64,000 nt of DNA. Source: Cryomorphaceae bacterium. Its GTDB lineage: Bacteria; Bacteroidota; Bacteroidia; Flavobacteriales_D; Crocinitomicaceae. The DNA is taken from the NCBI GenBank assembly GCA_027483605.1, contig JAIXUE010000009.1, positions 102,440-166,439 on the forward strand, written 5' to 3'. The notes beneath the pieces were generated by a model that saw only the letters and a program-made list of their open reading frames with translations, had not been told where the DNA came from and made no database searches. The position numbers were made by a program, and so were the translations under genes. Below, piece after piece: positions 54,210 through 62,562 of the stretch (position 1 is the first letter of the stretch; every line of letters starts with the position of its first letter).

Positions 54210-55064
54210 TCAAATGGATGTGGTAAACATATGATAATACATTTTGATCAATCTTTTCGTTTTATCGAAAATCGTTTCCTTTTTGTTTAACATTTCTTCT
54301 GTTTGTAGCCTTGTCCATTCAAGATATTCGTGATTAAATTTAACACCATACTTGTTAATCACCCTATCAAAACTTTTAGCCAACTCCGAAATATCATATC
54401 TAATCATTACAGAATCAATATTCGATTTATTTCTAACCAAACTATGGTCATGTATAATAATTAGTTCGTTCACCAAATGTATTTCCAACGGTCCTTGTCC
54501 AAGAAAATATGGTCTTATTCCAAATTCAAAATCTTCAAAGCCTACTAGCATATTATCATCATAATAACCAATTTGATCAAAAATGGTTTTTTTGATAACA
54601 ACAGCTCCTCCGGGAAATAAATTAGGTTTAATAAAATTACCATAATTCAAAACAATCTCATTATCCTCAATTTGATAAAATAAATTCGGCGAAAAAGAAT
54701 TATTGTGTAAATTGTATAGTCTTGGAACAATAATATTTGCCTCAGGATTTAAATTAATAAAGCGGATGAAAATTCTCAACCAATTACGATTCCATAAATA
54801 TGTGTCGTTATCTAAAAAAAGCAACCATGGGCTTTTTGATTTATTTATTAGAAAATTTCTACCGCCAGCAACACCCAAATTTTTATTACTCTTATACAAT
54901 TTGATGTTAGGATACTGGTCAATAAATATCATTAATTCATTAAGTTGCATTTCGCTCGAACCGTTATCTAATATATAGATATCAGCACCGGATGGCAGTA
55001 CACTTTTCAAACATTTTATTGTTTGATTTACCTTATTAAACGAAAGAATTAATATATCTATCAC
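54210..55064 (-). CDS. Family 2 glycosyltransferase (GTG start)
   Basis: 284 residues, GT-A. It has DILILSFNKVNQTIKCLKSV at the N-terminus, YILDNGSSEMQLNEL near 30-45, LFLDNDTYLW near 88-97 (D-x-D) and FEDFEFGIRPYFLGQG near 177-192, as in rhamnosyltransferase-like GT2 proteins. A C-terminal tail of about 70 residues is Lys-rich and probably membrane-associated. It begins with GTG; the gap upstream has no ATG in frame. It stands alone, with gaps of more than 260 bp on both sides. Confidence 0.85.
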   Translation of the reverse strand: MIDILILSFNKVNQTIKCLKSVLPSGADIYILDNGSSEMQLNELMIFIDQYPNIKLYKSNKNLGVAGGRNFLINKSKSPWLLFLDNDTYLWNRNWLRIFIRFINLNPEANIIVPRLYNLHNNSFSPNLFYQIEDNEIVLNYGNFIKPNLFPGGAVVIKKTIFDQIGYYDDNMLVGFEDFEFGIRPYFLGQGPLEIHLVNELIIIHDHSLVRNKSNIDSVMIRYDISELAKSFDRVINKYGVKFNHEYLEWTRLQTEEMLNKKETIFDKTKRLIKMYYHMFTTSI

Positions 55065-55327
55065 TTATTGAGCTTATTAAGTTATCTGCCAAAAATAGGC
55101 AGCTATTATATTTTCACTAATATTATTTTCTAATCTTTTTCTTGAATTTACTTTAAATACAAGAAATGAGAATTTTTAATAGTCCAAAAATTAGTCTGTA
55201 AACAATATTTTAATTCTTGTAAACATTTAAACAGCCATATCTAATTACATATGGTTAACTATGTCGTTTTCAACTTATCTAATATTGCACATGGACAAAT
55301 GGCTTTCGGAATTTGAATTCAGAAATT
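55065..55327. other. Non-coding gap with a small hairpin
   Basis: 263 bp, A+T-rich, no gene seen. CTGCC-N7-GGCAG at 55086-55102 forms a short hairpin, and TATTTTTG within it on the minus strand could be the -7 box for the glycosyltransferase gene at 54210-55064, about 25 bp from its GTG. Confidence 0.4.
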
Positions 55328-56044
55328 TCAAACTTTAAGAAATAAATTCAATATTTCGGAGAGCTGTGCAGTATTCAACAAATTATAATCAAGAACCTCA
55401 AGTGTTCCTTTTATATTATTAGTATTGAGATATGTGTATATCAACATCGCCATTTTATTATTTAAAACTGAAATTCCAAAACCATCTTCAGATAGATGAT
55501 ATCGGTCAATGTGATTAATATTAGCGGTTGCAAAATCTATCCCTTCATCTTGGCTCATTGCAGTGCAGATATCATAATGAATCCCTCCTAGACCAATTGA
55601 TTCATGTAATTCAATAAGTTCAGAATGCCGGTTAATAAAATCGCAAGAAGAGCTATTTAGTGCCTCGAAATAAAGTTTTATATTGAATTTTTGCGCCATT
55701 TCAATAAGTTCAATTGCCCTGTCAATTGCTGTCAATTTAGAAATACACATACCAGACCTAGTATTTGGAGCACCCCAAATAATAGATCTTATCTCATTTT
55801 GATCAGCTAATTCCAAAATGTCTGAGAATATCCTTTTTATTTCCAGAAAATTATAGTTTGACCTCACCAGACTGGCCTTTTCCATATTCCTGCCATAGAA
55901 AATTCCTTGCAAAGACAGGACTTGCTGCCTAGGGACCAATGAAAGGTGCATCGGGGTAATATCAAAGTATTGAAACCTAGTTAGTATATTACTCCAATTT
56001 ATTTGGGGATAGTTTGAGACAGCTATTGTACTTAATCCAATCAT
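55328..56044 (-). CDS. TIM-barrel sugar-phosphate isomerase/epimerase-like protein
   Basis: 238 residues. The layout fits the xylose-isomerase-like TIM-barrel fold: strand-helix repeats, with EIRSIIWGAPNTRSG near 84-98, KLYFEALN near 121-128 (Glu metal ligand), GGIHYDICTA near 151-160 (His/Asp) and DRYHLSEDGFG near 175-185 (His). These give the E-D-H-type metal site. The substrate is unknown. The start overlaps the SDR gene by ATGA, so it is co-translated with it. Confidence 0.8.
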   Translation of the reverse strand: MIGLSTIAVSNYPQINWSNILTRFQYFDITPMHLSLVPRQQVLSLQGIFYGRNMEKASLVRSNYNFLEIKRIFSDILELADQNEIRSIIWGAPNTRSGMCISKLTAIDRAIELIEMAQKFNIKLYFEALNSSSCDFINRHSELIELHESIGLGGIHYDICTAMSQDEGIDFATANINHIDRYHLSEDGFGISVLNNKMAMLIYTYLNTNNIKGTLEVLDYNLLNTAQLSEILNLFLKV

Positions 56045-56793
56045 TTTGGACTAGTTATATACTCCATAATTTCTAATAATAATTCCGCTTTCGAAAGTGA
56101 ATTTGGATTAATATTTGGGAATTTTGTTTCTAATTTATAATTAATTTTTTCACCATTGTTATTTAGTAAACCTAAGCATTCTGGGGCAATTTGATAAATT
56201 AATTCCTCAACAGAAATAGGTTCAGATGTAATATGTACTAGAGGTAAATTACTTTTAATAACTTTTTCAATCAATAAGTCTGAATATTTGACATTGTAGA
56301 ACTGGAATTTAGATAACGGATTATAATTCTTTATTTGATCAAATCGTTTATGTTTTAAATCATATATGAGGTTTTTCTTTAACCCATTCCCAAATAATCC
56401 AGGTAATCGAATTATTTGAACTTTCTGGAAATGTTGAGAAACTAGTAATTCGAGTAATAAACGATTTCGCCCATAGGGGTGACAATTGTAAAAGCTGGAT
56501 TCTTCATTTGCAACGCCCAGACTTGTATCAAGGACATCCACAGTTGAATATAATATGACATGTTTAGCTTTAATCTCTTTTATTTCACGGTACAAATTTA
56601 AAATTTGAAAGAAATCTGTATCCGGATTTTGATTTGCAAACCACTTTCTTGAATCCCCAGCGGCTATAACTAATAAATCAACACTTTTTCCAAAATAAGA
56701 GTGAATATTGGTTGAATTTATTAGGTAATCAAAACCATCCAAGTCATGACTTGATCCTACGAAACCTGTGTAACCTACTAAAGCTTTTTTCAT
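56041..56793 (-). CDS. SDR-type NAD(P)-dependent sugar epimerase/dehydratase-like protein
   Basis: 250 residues, shorter than most extended SDRs. The nucleotide motif reads GYTGFVGSS (residues 7-15) and LYSTVDVLD gives the Ser/Thr region. The catalytic pair appears as PYGRNRLLLEL, so the usual Y-x3-K is Y-x3-R. VQIIRLPGLFGNG matches the later SDR motif. It may have altered chemistry or act mainly in binding. It overlaps both neighbours by ATGA (FAD oxidoreductase upstream, TIM-barrel protein downstream). Confidence 0.8.
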   Translation of the reverse strand: MKKALVGYTGFVGSSHDLDGFDYLINSTNIHSYFGKSVDLLVIAAGDSRKWFANQNPDTDFFQILNLYREIKEIKAKHVILYSTVDVLDTSLGVANEESSFYNCHPYGRNRLLLELLVSQHFQKVQIIRLPGLFGNGLKKNLIYDLKHKRFDQIKNYNPLSKFQFYNVKYSDLLIEKVIKSNLPLVHITSEPISVEELIYQIAPECLGLLNNNGEKINYKLETKFPNINPNSLSKAELLLEIMEYITSPK

Positions 56794-57797
56794 ATAACGG
56801 TATTTATAATAAATTCTTCAGCAATAAATAATGTATCTATTTTACCACTGAAAACAGAAATTACATTCCCCTTTTTTGAAATTCTACAATCCCTTGGATC
56901 ATTCAAACCTTTAATTTTGGACTTCATTGAAATTTGATGACTTTCAAGTTTGAAATTCTCCAAAAAAGTAGGGAAATATTTTTGCATTTGTGCTTCCATC
57001 TTTTCACTATTTTGGACTAAAACCTCCTCCGTAATATCTTCCATAAAACTATTGGCCTCATCTAGAATCTCTGATTTAAAAAGTGGCGTATAACTCACAC
57101 TACTCAATGTAAAGACATCCTCTATTTCTGTTGGATATAACGAACATAAAGATCCATCAACATATGTTAATCCATAATTTAAATATTTTTTATTTAGGCA
57201 TCTATAGTAGCCCAAATGAGTTACTTCAAAAAAAAATTCATCTGAAGGTAATAATTTACCCCATGTGCAATCAATAACGTAGTCAAAATCCAAGCAAAAT
57301 TGTTCAAATAATTCATTAGTAACGGTAGTATTAAAATTAATATGGTCTTTCAACAATACGGAAAAATGTTGCTTTAATTCGCTTATTAGTATAACTCGCT
57401 CATCAACACTAACCACACCGTCAGTATTCTTTAAAAAATCAAACTCAGATGGTTCACGAACTTCCATCAAATGATCCTCGTGTCTAAAAATTGCTAAGTA
57501 AGTTTTATAATCAATTAAACTGTCATGTTTTGGAATGATATACAAATTATTCACAAAAGATTTGGTAAATTTTTCATATCTGCACAAAAAATATTCAAAG
57601 CCTAATTTTGACTGCTGCCTGGTATTGTAATCTCTAGCGTAGTGAAATCCTAAATGCAAACGAAATTGATTATTTCCACTTGCCATCTCAAAAATTGATG
57701 ATTTTTGCTCATATATTGATATATCAAAACCATGCTCAATCAGTACACTTGCAATATGACAACCATAAATTCCAGCACCAATAATTACTACTTTCAT
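56790..57797 (-). CDS. FAD-dependent oxidoreductase (DAO-like)
   Basis: 335 residues. The N-terminal dinucleotide motif VVIIGAGIYGCHIASVLIEH ends in an acidic residue at ISIYEQ, and ASGNNQFRLHLGFHYARDYN follows, a segment I associate with FAD oxidoreductases of polysaccharide loci. The C-terminal half, with ISKKGNVISVFSGKIDT, is consistent with the FAD-closing part. The substrate is unknown, possibly a sugar or an amino-sugar derivative. It is the first member of the overlapping three-gene set. Confidence 0.8.
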   Translation of the reverse strand: MKVVIIGAGIYGCHIASVLIEHGFDISIYEQKSSIFEMASGNNQFRLHLGFHYARDYNTRQQSKLGFEYFLCRYEKFTKSFVNNLYIIPKHDSLIDYKTYLAIFRHEDHLMEVREPSEFDFLKNTDGVVSVDERVILISELKQHFSVLLKDHINFNTTVTNELFEQFCLDFDYVIDCTWGKLLPSDEFFFEVTHLGYYRCLNKKYLNYGLTYVDGSLCSLYPTEIEDVFTLSSVSYTPLFKSEILDEANSFMEDITEEVLVQNSEKMEAQMQKYFPTFLENFKLESHQISMKSKIKGLNDPRDCRISKKGNVISVFSGKIDTLFIAEEFIINTVI

Positions 57798-57803
57798 TTT
57801 AAA

Positions 57804-58850
57804 TCAACTATTGAGATAAATAATCCTGGCCAAATCATATTCCGTTGTATATTCTGGGTGATATTCTGTTTTCAAATTTCGACGAATTAAATCCAATGAT
57901 TTTAAATTTTTATTTAACAATTCACTGTTTTCATAAAACACAATGTTATTAAAAATAGGCAGTGTAGATACTTCTTCATTAATTAATGGATGAATACAAA
58001 TGGCTTTGCCAGCCAAAGCCTCAATAAAACGACAATGTAAACCTGAAAAAAAAGCTGGCGGATGCAATAGGAACTCATGCTTACGAACTAAGCGCAAATA
58101 ACGATTAAAGTAAACTTCTTTTATTTTAATAAACTTACCAAGAACTGCATTTACCTCAGCCTCATCAAATGTGATCGATTTACGCATTTTTCGCGTTACA
58201 AAAAACCATCGAATTGACAAATCTTTATCGTAAATAGAACCCAAATGAATGAATTCTTTGTTTTTTTCGTACAAAATTTTTCGTTCTCCATATATGGCAG
58301 CAATCATTAACACTGGTTTTCTGAACTTTCGCAGAAATATTTCCCAATTACTAGGTGACTTTATTTTTAAATATTTACGAGGTATCGTCGGGCCAATGGT
58401 AAAAAGGTTTTTTACATAAGTTTTATAAAACTCCATATCTGGTGGGTAAAACACACCTAATGAATCAAATTTATCTAAGTATAACTTTGCGCCATTTACT
58501 CTATCTGCAGAAAAATCTAAAATATCTCCATTTGAATCCCTGTAAAAGGTTTGCTCAATAGTCAGTCCCACTAATTTTAATGATTTTTTTCTTAACAAAT
58601 TAAAATCACGCAGACTTAACAAAGGTTCTGTCTCCCGAAGAAGATGAAGAATACAGTTACAAATTGAAATATCATAAGATTCTTTAGCTTTTAAAAAGTC
58701 TTCCAATGAAAACCCAAATGTTGTAAAATAAATATCCACATCATAACCAAGTTCTAAAGCAGCCTTATACCAACCTATCTGACTGTGAAATGCCCAAGAT
58801 TTGGATGCATTAAAATTTAGAGCTTCACTTTGAACAATTAAAATCCGCAT
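57804..58850 (-). CDS. Glycosyltransferase-like protein (GT-B, CgeB-like layout)
   Basis: 348 residues. The N-terminus ILIVQSEALNFNASKSWAFH and later FLLHPPAFFSGLHCRFIEAL with AGKAICIHPLINEEV resemble the second domain of GT-B enzymes of the CgeB or Glyco_trans_1_2 type. The first domain has no sure motif. The call rests on this C-terminal segment and on its position between wzt and the FAD oxidoreductase. Confidence 0.6.
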   Translation of the reverse strand: MRILIVQSEALNFNASKSWAFHSQIGWYKAALELGYDVDIYFTTFGFSLEDFLKAKESYDISICNCILHLLRETEPLLSLRDFNLLRKKSLKLVGLTIEQTFYRDSNGDILDFSADRVNGAKLYLDKFDSLGVFYPPDMEFYKTYVKNLFTIGPTIPRKYLKIKSPSNWEIFLRKFRKPVLMIAAIYGERKILYEKNKEFIHLGSIYDKDLSIRWFFVTRKMRKSITFDEAEVNAVLGKFIKIKEVYFNRYLRLVRKHEFLLHPPAFFSGLHCRFIEALAGKAICIHPLINEEVSTLPIFNNIVFYENSELLNKNLKSLDLIRRNLKTEYHPEYTTEYDLARIIYLNS

Positions 58851-58852
58851 GG

Positions 58853-60154
58853 CTATATATTATCTATAATTCCGTTTAAATGAATCCTGCCAGAATTTGG
58901 ATTCCAAAATGGAATTAGTTCTTTTTGGTGATTTTTATAAGCAATTTCGAAAGTCGCACAATTTTCAACAATTACTTCATCAATAATATTATTTTCATGA
59001 GCATTCCCTGTTCCAATTGAAATATTTACAGAATATATCCCTTTTGCTAAACCCGGGTTTTTAATCGTCAATTGATATTTTTCATTCACACCATAATCAC
59101 CTGATAAATAATTTGTTGTGAAACCAACCCCAACGTATTCACCGGTTATTGCAAGAATACCAAATCCTATTCTACACAATTTAATTTCATTAAGTCGTTT
59201 AAACTCTAATATTAAAATAATATCTTGTTGTTCTGAATGAAATAATCCATCACCACTAATCAATTCGGAAGATATAAATTCAACGGATTTAGTTAACGGA
59301 TTTTTATGCAACTGTTTCAAGTCTTTGCCTATTAACTTCTTAATTGCATTATTCAAAGGAACTGTAGATAAGTAGCTATCTAATGCTCCATTCACTAGAC
59401 CATATTCAGATATCATACCGTTTTTTAAAAAAATCCCCTTGTTACAAAGCTGTTGGATAGCGCCTATATTATGACTCACAAACAAAACCGTCCTTCCCTC
59501 TCCTTTACTCACCTCGCCCATCTTGCCTAAGCACTTCTTCTGGAACTCGGCGTCGCCGACGGCCAACACCTCGTCAACGATCAGAATTTCTGATTCTAAG
59601 TGAGCAGCTACAGCAAAGGCTAGCCGTACGTACATTCCTGAAGAGTAGCGCTTGACCGGAGTGTCAATGTAGCGTTCTACGCCAGAGAAGTCGATGATTT
59701 CGTCCAGCTTGCGGTCAATTTCGCGTTTGCGCATGCCGAGGATGGCGCCGTTGAGGTAGATGTTTTCTCTTCCGGTGAGTTCGGGATGGAAGCCGGTGCC
59801 GACTTCCAAGAGAGAGGCTACGCGGCCTTTGATGTTGATTTTGCCGGTCGTAGGGGTGGTGACGCGTGACAAAATCTTTAATAAAGTACTTTTGCCTGCG
59901 CCGTTGCGGCCAATGATGCCTACTGCATCGCCTTGGTTGATTTCGAAGTTGATGTCTTGGAGGCTGTAGACAATATCACTCATTCCTTTGTTGGCGCGGT
60001 CGTTTGTTTCGCCAATCTTAAGGAAGGGGTCTTCTTGCTTCAGGACTTTCGTTTTGAACCAGCGTTCCATGTCTCTTGAGATGGTGCCTGTTCCGATTTC
60101 GCCGAGGCGGTAGATTTTAGAAAGGTTCTCGACTTTGATGGCGGTGTTGCTCAT
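58853..60154 (-). CDS. wzt: ABC transporter ATPase with glycan-binding C-terminal domain (Wzt)
   Basis: 433 residues. The ATPase domain (1 to about 255) has Walker A GRNGAGKSTLLKIL near 83-96, signature YSSGMYVRLAFAVA, Walker B ILIVDEVLAVGDAEFQ and H-loop FVSHN. The C-terminal 140 residues form a beta-sandwich like the Wzt domain that recognises the finished glycan. The DNA changes from G+C-rich to A+T-rich near 59,400-59,490, right after the H-loop, so the two halves appear to have different origins. With wzm it exports the polysaccharide across the inner membrane. Confidence 0.94.
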   Translation of the reverse strand: MSNTAIKVENLSKIYRLGEIGTGTISRDMERWFKTKVLKQEDPFLKIGETNDRANKGMSDIVYSLQDINFEINQGDAVGIIGRNGAGKSTLLKILSRVTTPTTGKINIKGRVASLLEVGTGFHPELTGRENIYLNGAILGMRKREIDRKLDEIIDFSGVERYIDTPVKRYSSGMYVRLAFAVAAHLESEILIVDEVLAVGDAEFQKKCLGKMGEVSKGEGRTVLFVSHNIGAIQQLCNKGIFLKNGMISEYGLVNGALDSYLSTVPLNNAIKKLIGKDLKQLHKNPLTKSVEFISSELISGDGLFHSEQQDIILILEFKRLNEIKLCRIGFGILAITGEYVGVGFTTNYLSGDYGVNEKYQLTIKNPGLAKGIYSVNISIGTGNAHENNIIDEVIVENCATFEIAYKNHQKELIPFWNPNSGRIHLNGIIDNI

Positions 60155-60157
60155 GTA

Positions 60158-61015
60158 CTAAACCGTATCGACGAAGGTTTTCTCCGTCTTGTTAAAAATA
60201 ATGACGCCCAATACGAGGGCAATGAGGGTGAAGGCAATGGAGTAGCCCAGTGTTTGGAAGGTAAGGCTGCCCTCGCCCAAGAACCCATAGCGGAAGGCCT
60301 CAATGATGCCGGTCATGGGGTTGAGTTCAATGACCCATTTGTAGGCGGCTGGGGCGGCGCTGAGCGGGTAAATGACAGTTGTGGCGTACATCATGAGCTG
60401 GACGCCGAAGGTGATGAGAAAGGCGAGGTCGCGGTATTTCGTGGTCAAAGCTGTAATGATCAATCCTAAACCGAGGCCCAATAAGGCCATCAATAAGACG
60501 AGAATTGGGAAGAGGAGTACGTAGGCGTTCAGATGGAAGTTGGCGCCGGTGTAGGCGTAGTAGCCGATCATCATGAAGAACAAGAGCATCTGGACGCCAA
60601 AGCGCACCAAGTTGCTCACTACTATACTCAACGGCATAATGAGGCGCGGAAAGTAGACCTTGCCAAAGATATTGGCGTTGTCTCTAAACACCGTGCTGGT
60701 TTTGGTGAGGCAGTCGGCAAAGTAGTTCCAAGCCGTAATGCCCGCCATGTAAAAGAGCGGCTGCGGGAGGCCGTCGGTGCTGAGGCCTGCGAGGTTGCCA
60801 AAAATGAAGGTGAAGATGATGGTGGTGAAGAGCGGCTGGATAAAAAACCACAGCGGCCCTAAGATGGTTTGCTTGTAAAACGAGACAAAATCGCGCTTGA
60901 CGAGCAACCAAAGGAGGTCGCGGTAGCGCCAAACGTCTTTTAAATTGAGTTGCAGCAAAGAGCTTTGCGGCTCAATGACTAAATCCCATTCTTTGAGGGC
61001 TTCTTCGTGGTTCAT
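60158..61015 (-). CDS. wzm: ABC-2 type polysaccharide transporter permease (Wzm)
   Basis: 285 residues with six hydrophobic segments and the family N-terminus DLLWLLVKRDFVSFYKQTIL followed by GPLWFFIQPLFTTIIFTFIF. YPLSAAPAAYKWVIELNPMTG near 215-240 is the conserved C-terminal part. It forms the channel for Wzt. Its ATG overlaps the HEPN stop by ATGA, and 3 bp separate it from wzt. The base composition is like the housekeeping genes. Confidence 0.94.
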   Translation of the reverse strand: MNHEEALKEWDLVIEPQSSLLQLNLKDVWRYRDLLWLLVKRDFVSFYKQTILGPLWFFIQPLFTTIIFTFIFGNLAGLSTDGLPQPLFYMAGITAWNYFADCLTKTSTVFRDNANIFGKVYFPRLIMPLSIVVSNLVRFGVQMLLFFMMIGYYAYTGANFHLNAYVLLFPILVLLMALLGLGLGLIITALTTKYRDLAFLITFGVQLMMYATTVIYPLSAAPAAYKWVIELNPMTGIIEAFRYGFLGEGSLTFQTLGYSIAFTLIALVLGVIIFNKTEKTFVDTV

Positions 61016-61356
61016 AAATTAACTAAGGTGTCAACTTCCGTTTTCAGCTTCGGAAGATGATTGGTCAGAATTGACCAGATATTTTCATCAGAAATGCTGT
61101 CATACGCATGAATAACTTGATTTCTGAGGCCAATAATTGATTTGGCATTACTTATGCGATCAACAAAACTACTATCGCGAGTTACAATTCGATTTACCGC
61201 TTCTCCAATAATCTCAAGATTTCTTTCAACCGCTCTTTTGAGCATTACATTTTGTTTGTACTTCAAGAAATCTCTCTCTTCTTCATTAAAAAAATCATCG
61301 ATTTCTTCAATGCAAGCTTTGATATCAAATAGCCATTTTAAAATTCGCTCATCCAT
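61012..61356 (-). CDS. hepT: HEPN-domain toxin of HEPN/MNT pair (HepT-like, DUF86)
   Basis: 114 residues, all-helical. The conserved RNase motif RNQVIHAY (R78, H83, Y85) matches R-x4-H-x-Y of HepT toxins, and RAVERNLEIIGEAVNRI at 41-57 is also typical. HepT is an RNase whose Tyr is AMPylated by its MNT partner. The start overlaps the MNT gene by 8 bp, and the stop overlaps wzm by ATGA. The pair is A+T-rich within a G+C-rich stretch, suggesting insertion into the operon. Confidence 0.88.
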   Translation of the reverse strand: MDERILKWLFDIKACIEEIDDFFNEEERDFLKYKQNVMLKRAVERNLEIIGEAVNRIVTRDSSFVDRISNAKSIIGLRNQVIHAYDSISDENIWSILTNHLPKLKTEVDTLVNL

Positions 61357-61648
61357 AAATTAAAGATTTATTCGAATTAATCGATTGAATGAGAATCGGA
61401 TTTTTGAGTGTTTGCTCTTCCACTAAATCTACTTTTCGACCAAAAAGTTGCTCTAACTTTTCTTTCAAACTCATGTAGTTGTCAAAGTATGTGAATAAAT
61501 TGATTGGTTTAAATTTTACCAAGAAATCAATATCACTTTCCTTTTTAAAGTTAGCATTCAACGCAGAACCGAATAAATACATCTTTTCAACATGATGCAA
61601 GGAACAAATCTTGTTTAAATCAGTAATATGTTGACGATTGAATTGCAC
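61349..61648 (-). CDS. mntA: MNT-domain nucleotidyltransferase antitoxin (MntA-like)
   Basis: 99 residues. GS-x10-DxD is present as G27 S28 ... D39 I40 D41 (GSALNANFKKESDIDFLV), and a third Asp lies in KVDLV (D74), completing the minimal nucleotidyltransferase site. MntA neutralises HepT by AMPylation. It begins with GTG, and TAAATTTA, one base off the -7 consensus, lies 4 bp upstream, so the pair might have its own promoter. It follows the transglutaminase-like gene by 23 bp. Confidence 0.88.
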   Translation of the reverse strand: MQFNRQHITDLNKICSLHHVEKMYLFGSALNANFKKESDIDFLVKFKPINLFTYFDNYMSLKEKLEQLFGRKVDLVEEQTLKNPILIQSINSNKSLIYG

Positions 61649-61671
61649 TTAATAAATTTAAAAAATAAATA

Positions 61672-62526
61672 TCAGTTATTACGCTGATTTTCAATTAATT
61701 TATTTCTTCTTCGGAGGTACTTGAAGTAAGCCAAGATGAAGAAGGAAAAATAACCCCCTACGGCCGTCCAGACCAAAAGTGGAAAGGTGCTGAGGCGGTA
61801 CATGCGCAAGCAGATGGTGTCTGCGTAGGGCTTGCCCATGAACAACTTGGCTAGGTGGTAATAGGGTTTGGCGATGCCACCATATTTGTCCCAGTTGGTG
61901 TAGCGGACGTCATTATAGCGGTATTGGTTCTTGAAATCTTCGGGCATTTGGGCCTCGAAATCGGGCCAGTGCTTGGCAACATACTTGATGCTGGCCATGT
62001 TGCCGCCTTTGGTGCGGGGTATCCAGGTAAAGAGCGGGTCTATCATGACCCATTTGCTCAGCGTTTGGGAGTAGTATTCAATGATGATATGCGCACCCCA
62101 ACCGCCTTTGATGGCTTTTAATTGGCCAATGCGCACCTCGTAGCCAAGCATTTGCAGCGTACGGGCCAGTACCATAGAGTAGCCTCCACAGGCGCCTGAG
62201 CCGTACATGAGGTGGATGTCGGCACTCTGAAACAAACTTTGCTTCCAGCTGAGGGTTTCGTGGCCCTCAAAGATAGCGCTGCGCGCTTGCATACTGGCGT
62301 ATAAAGAGGTCATGGCTTCTTGTACCACGGCGGTGTCGGCCTTGCTGCTGGCATGGATTTGTGCCATGCGGCCGATGTTGCGGTAGAGGTTGTTTTCGTG
62401 CTGCCACTCCACCAAAATAAACGCAAGTGCGCCGGCAAAGAGCAGGTAAATGAGTTTGCGTGGCCTCGTGGAGAGGCAATCATGTAAGAAATCTTTGAAA
62501 TACGTTGGTCGGAGTTTGAAACGCAT
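61672..62526 (-). CDS. Transglutaminase-like membrane protein
   Basis: 284 residues from the ATG at 62526 (a TTG at 62559 is also in frame). One membrane helix lies near 24-40 and another near 250-275, with a probable periplasmic domain between. The transglutaminase/protease-like triad can be read as Cys113 (GSGACGGYSMVLARTLQMLG), His146 (GGWGAHIIIEYY) and Asp163 (WVMIDPLF). The activity and substrate are unknown. The gene lies in the polysaccharide operon, 36 bp after gmd. Confidence 0.75.
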   Translation of the reverse strand: MRFKLRPTYFKDFLHDCLSTRPRKLIYLLFAGALAFILVEWQHENNLYRNIGRMAQIHASSKADTAVVQEAMTSLYASMQARSAIFEGHETLSWKQSLFQSADIHLMYGSGACGGYSMVLARTLQMLGYEVRIGQLKAIKGGWGAHIIIEYYSQTLSKWVMIDPLFTWIPRTKGGNMASIKYVAKHWPDFEAQMPEDFKNQYRYNDVRYTNWDKYGGIAKPYYHLAKLFMGKPYADTICLRMYRLSTFPLLVWTAVGGYFSFFILAYFKYLRRRNKLIENQRNN

Positions 62527-62562
62527 ATGAGGAAATTGGAGACCTAAAAAGGACGCCAAAAA

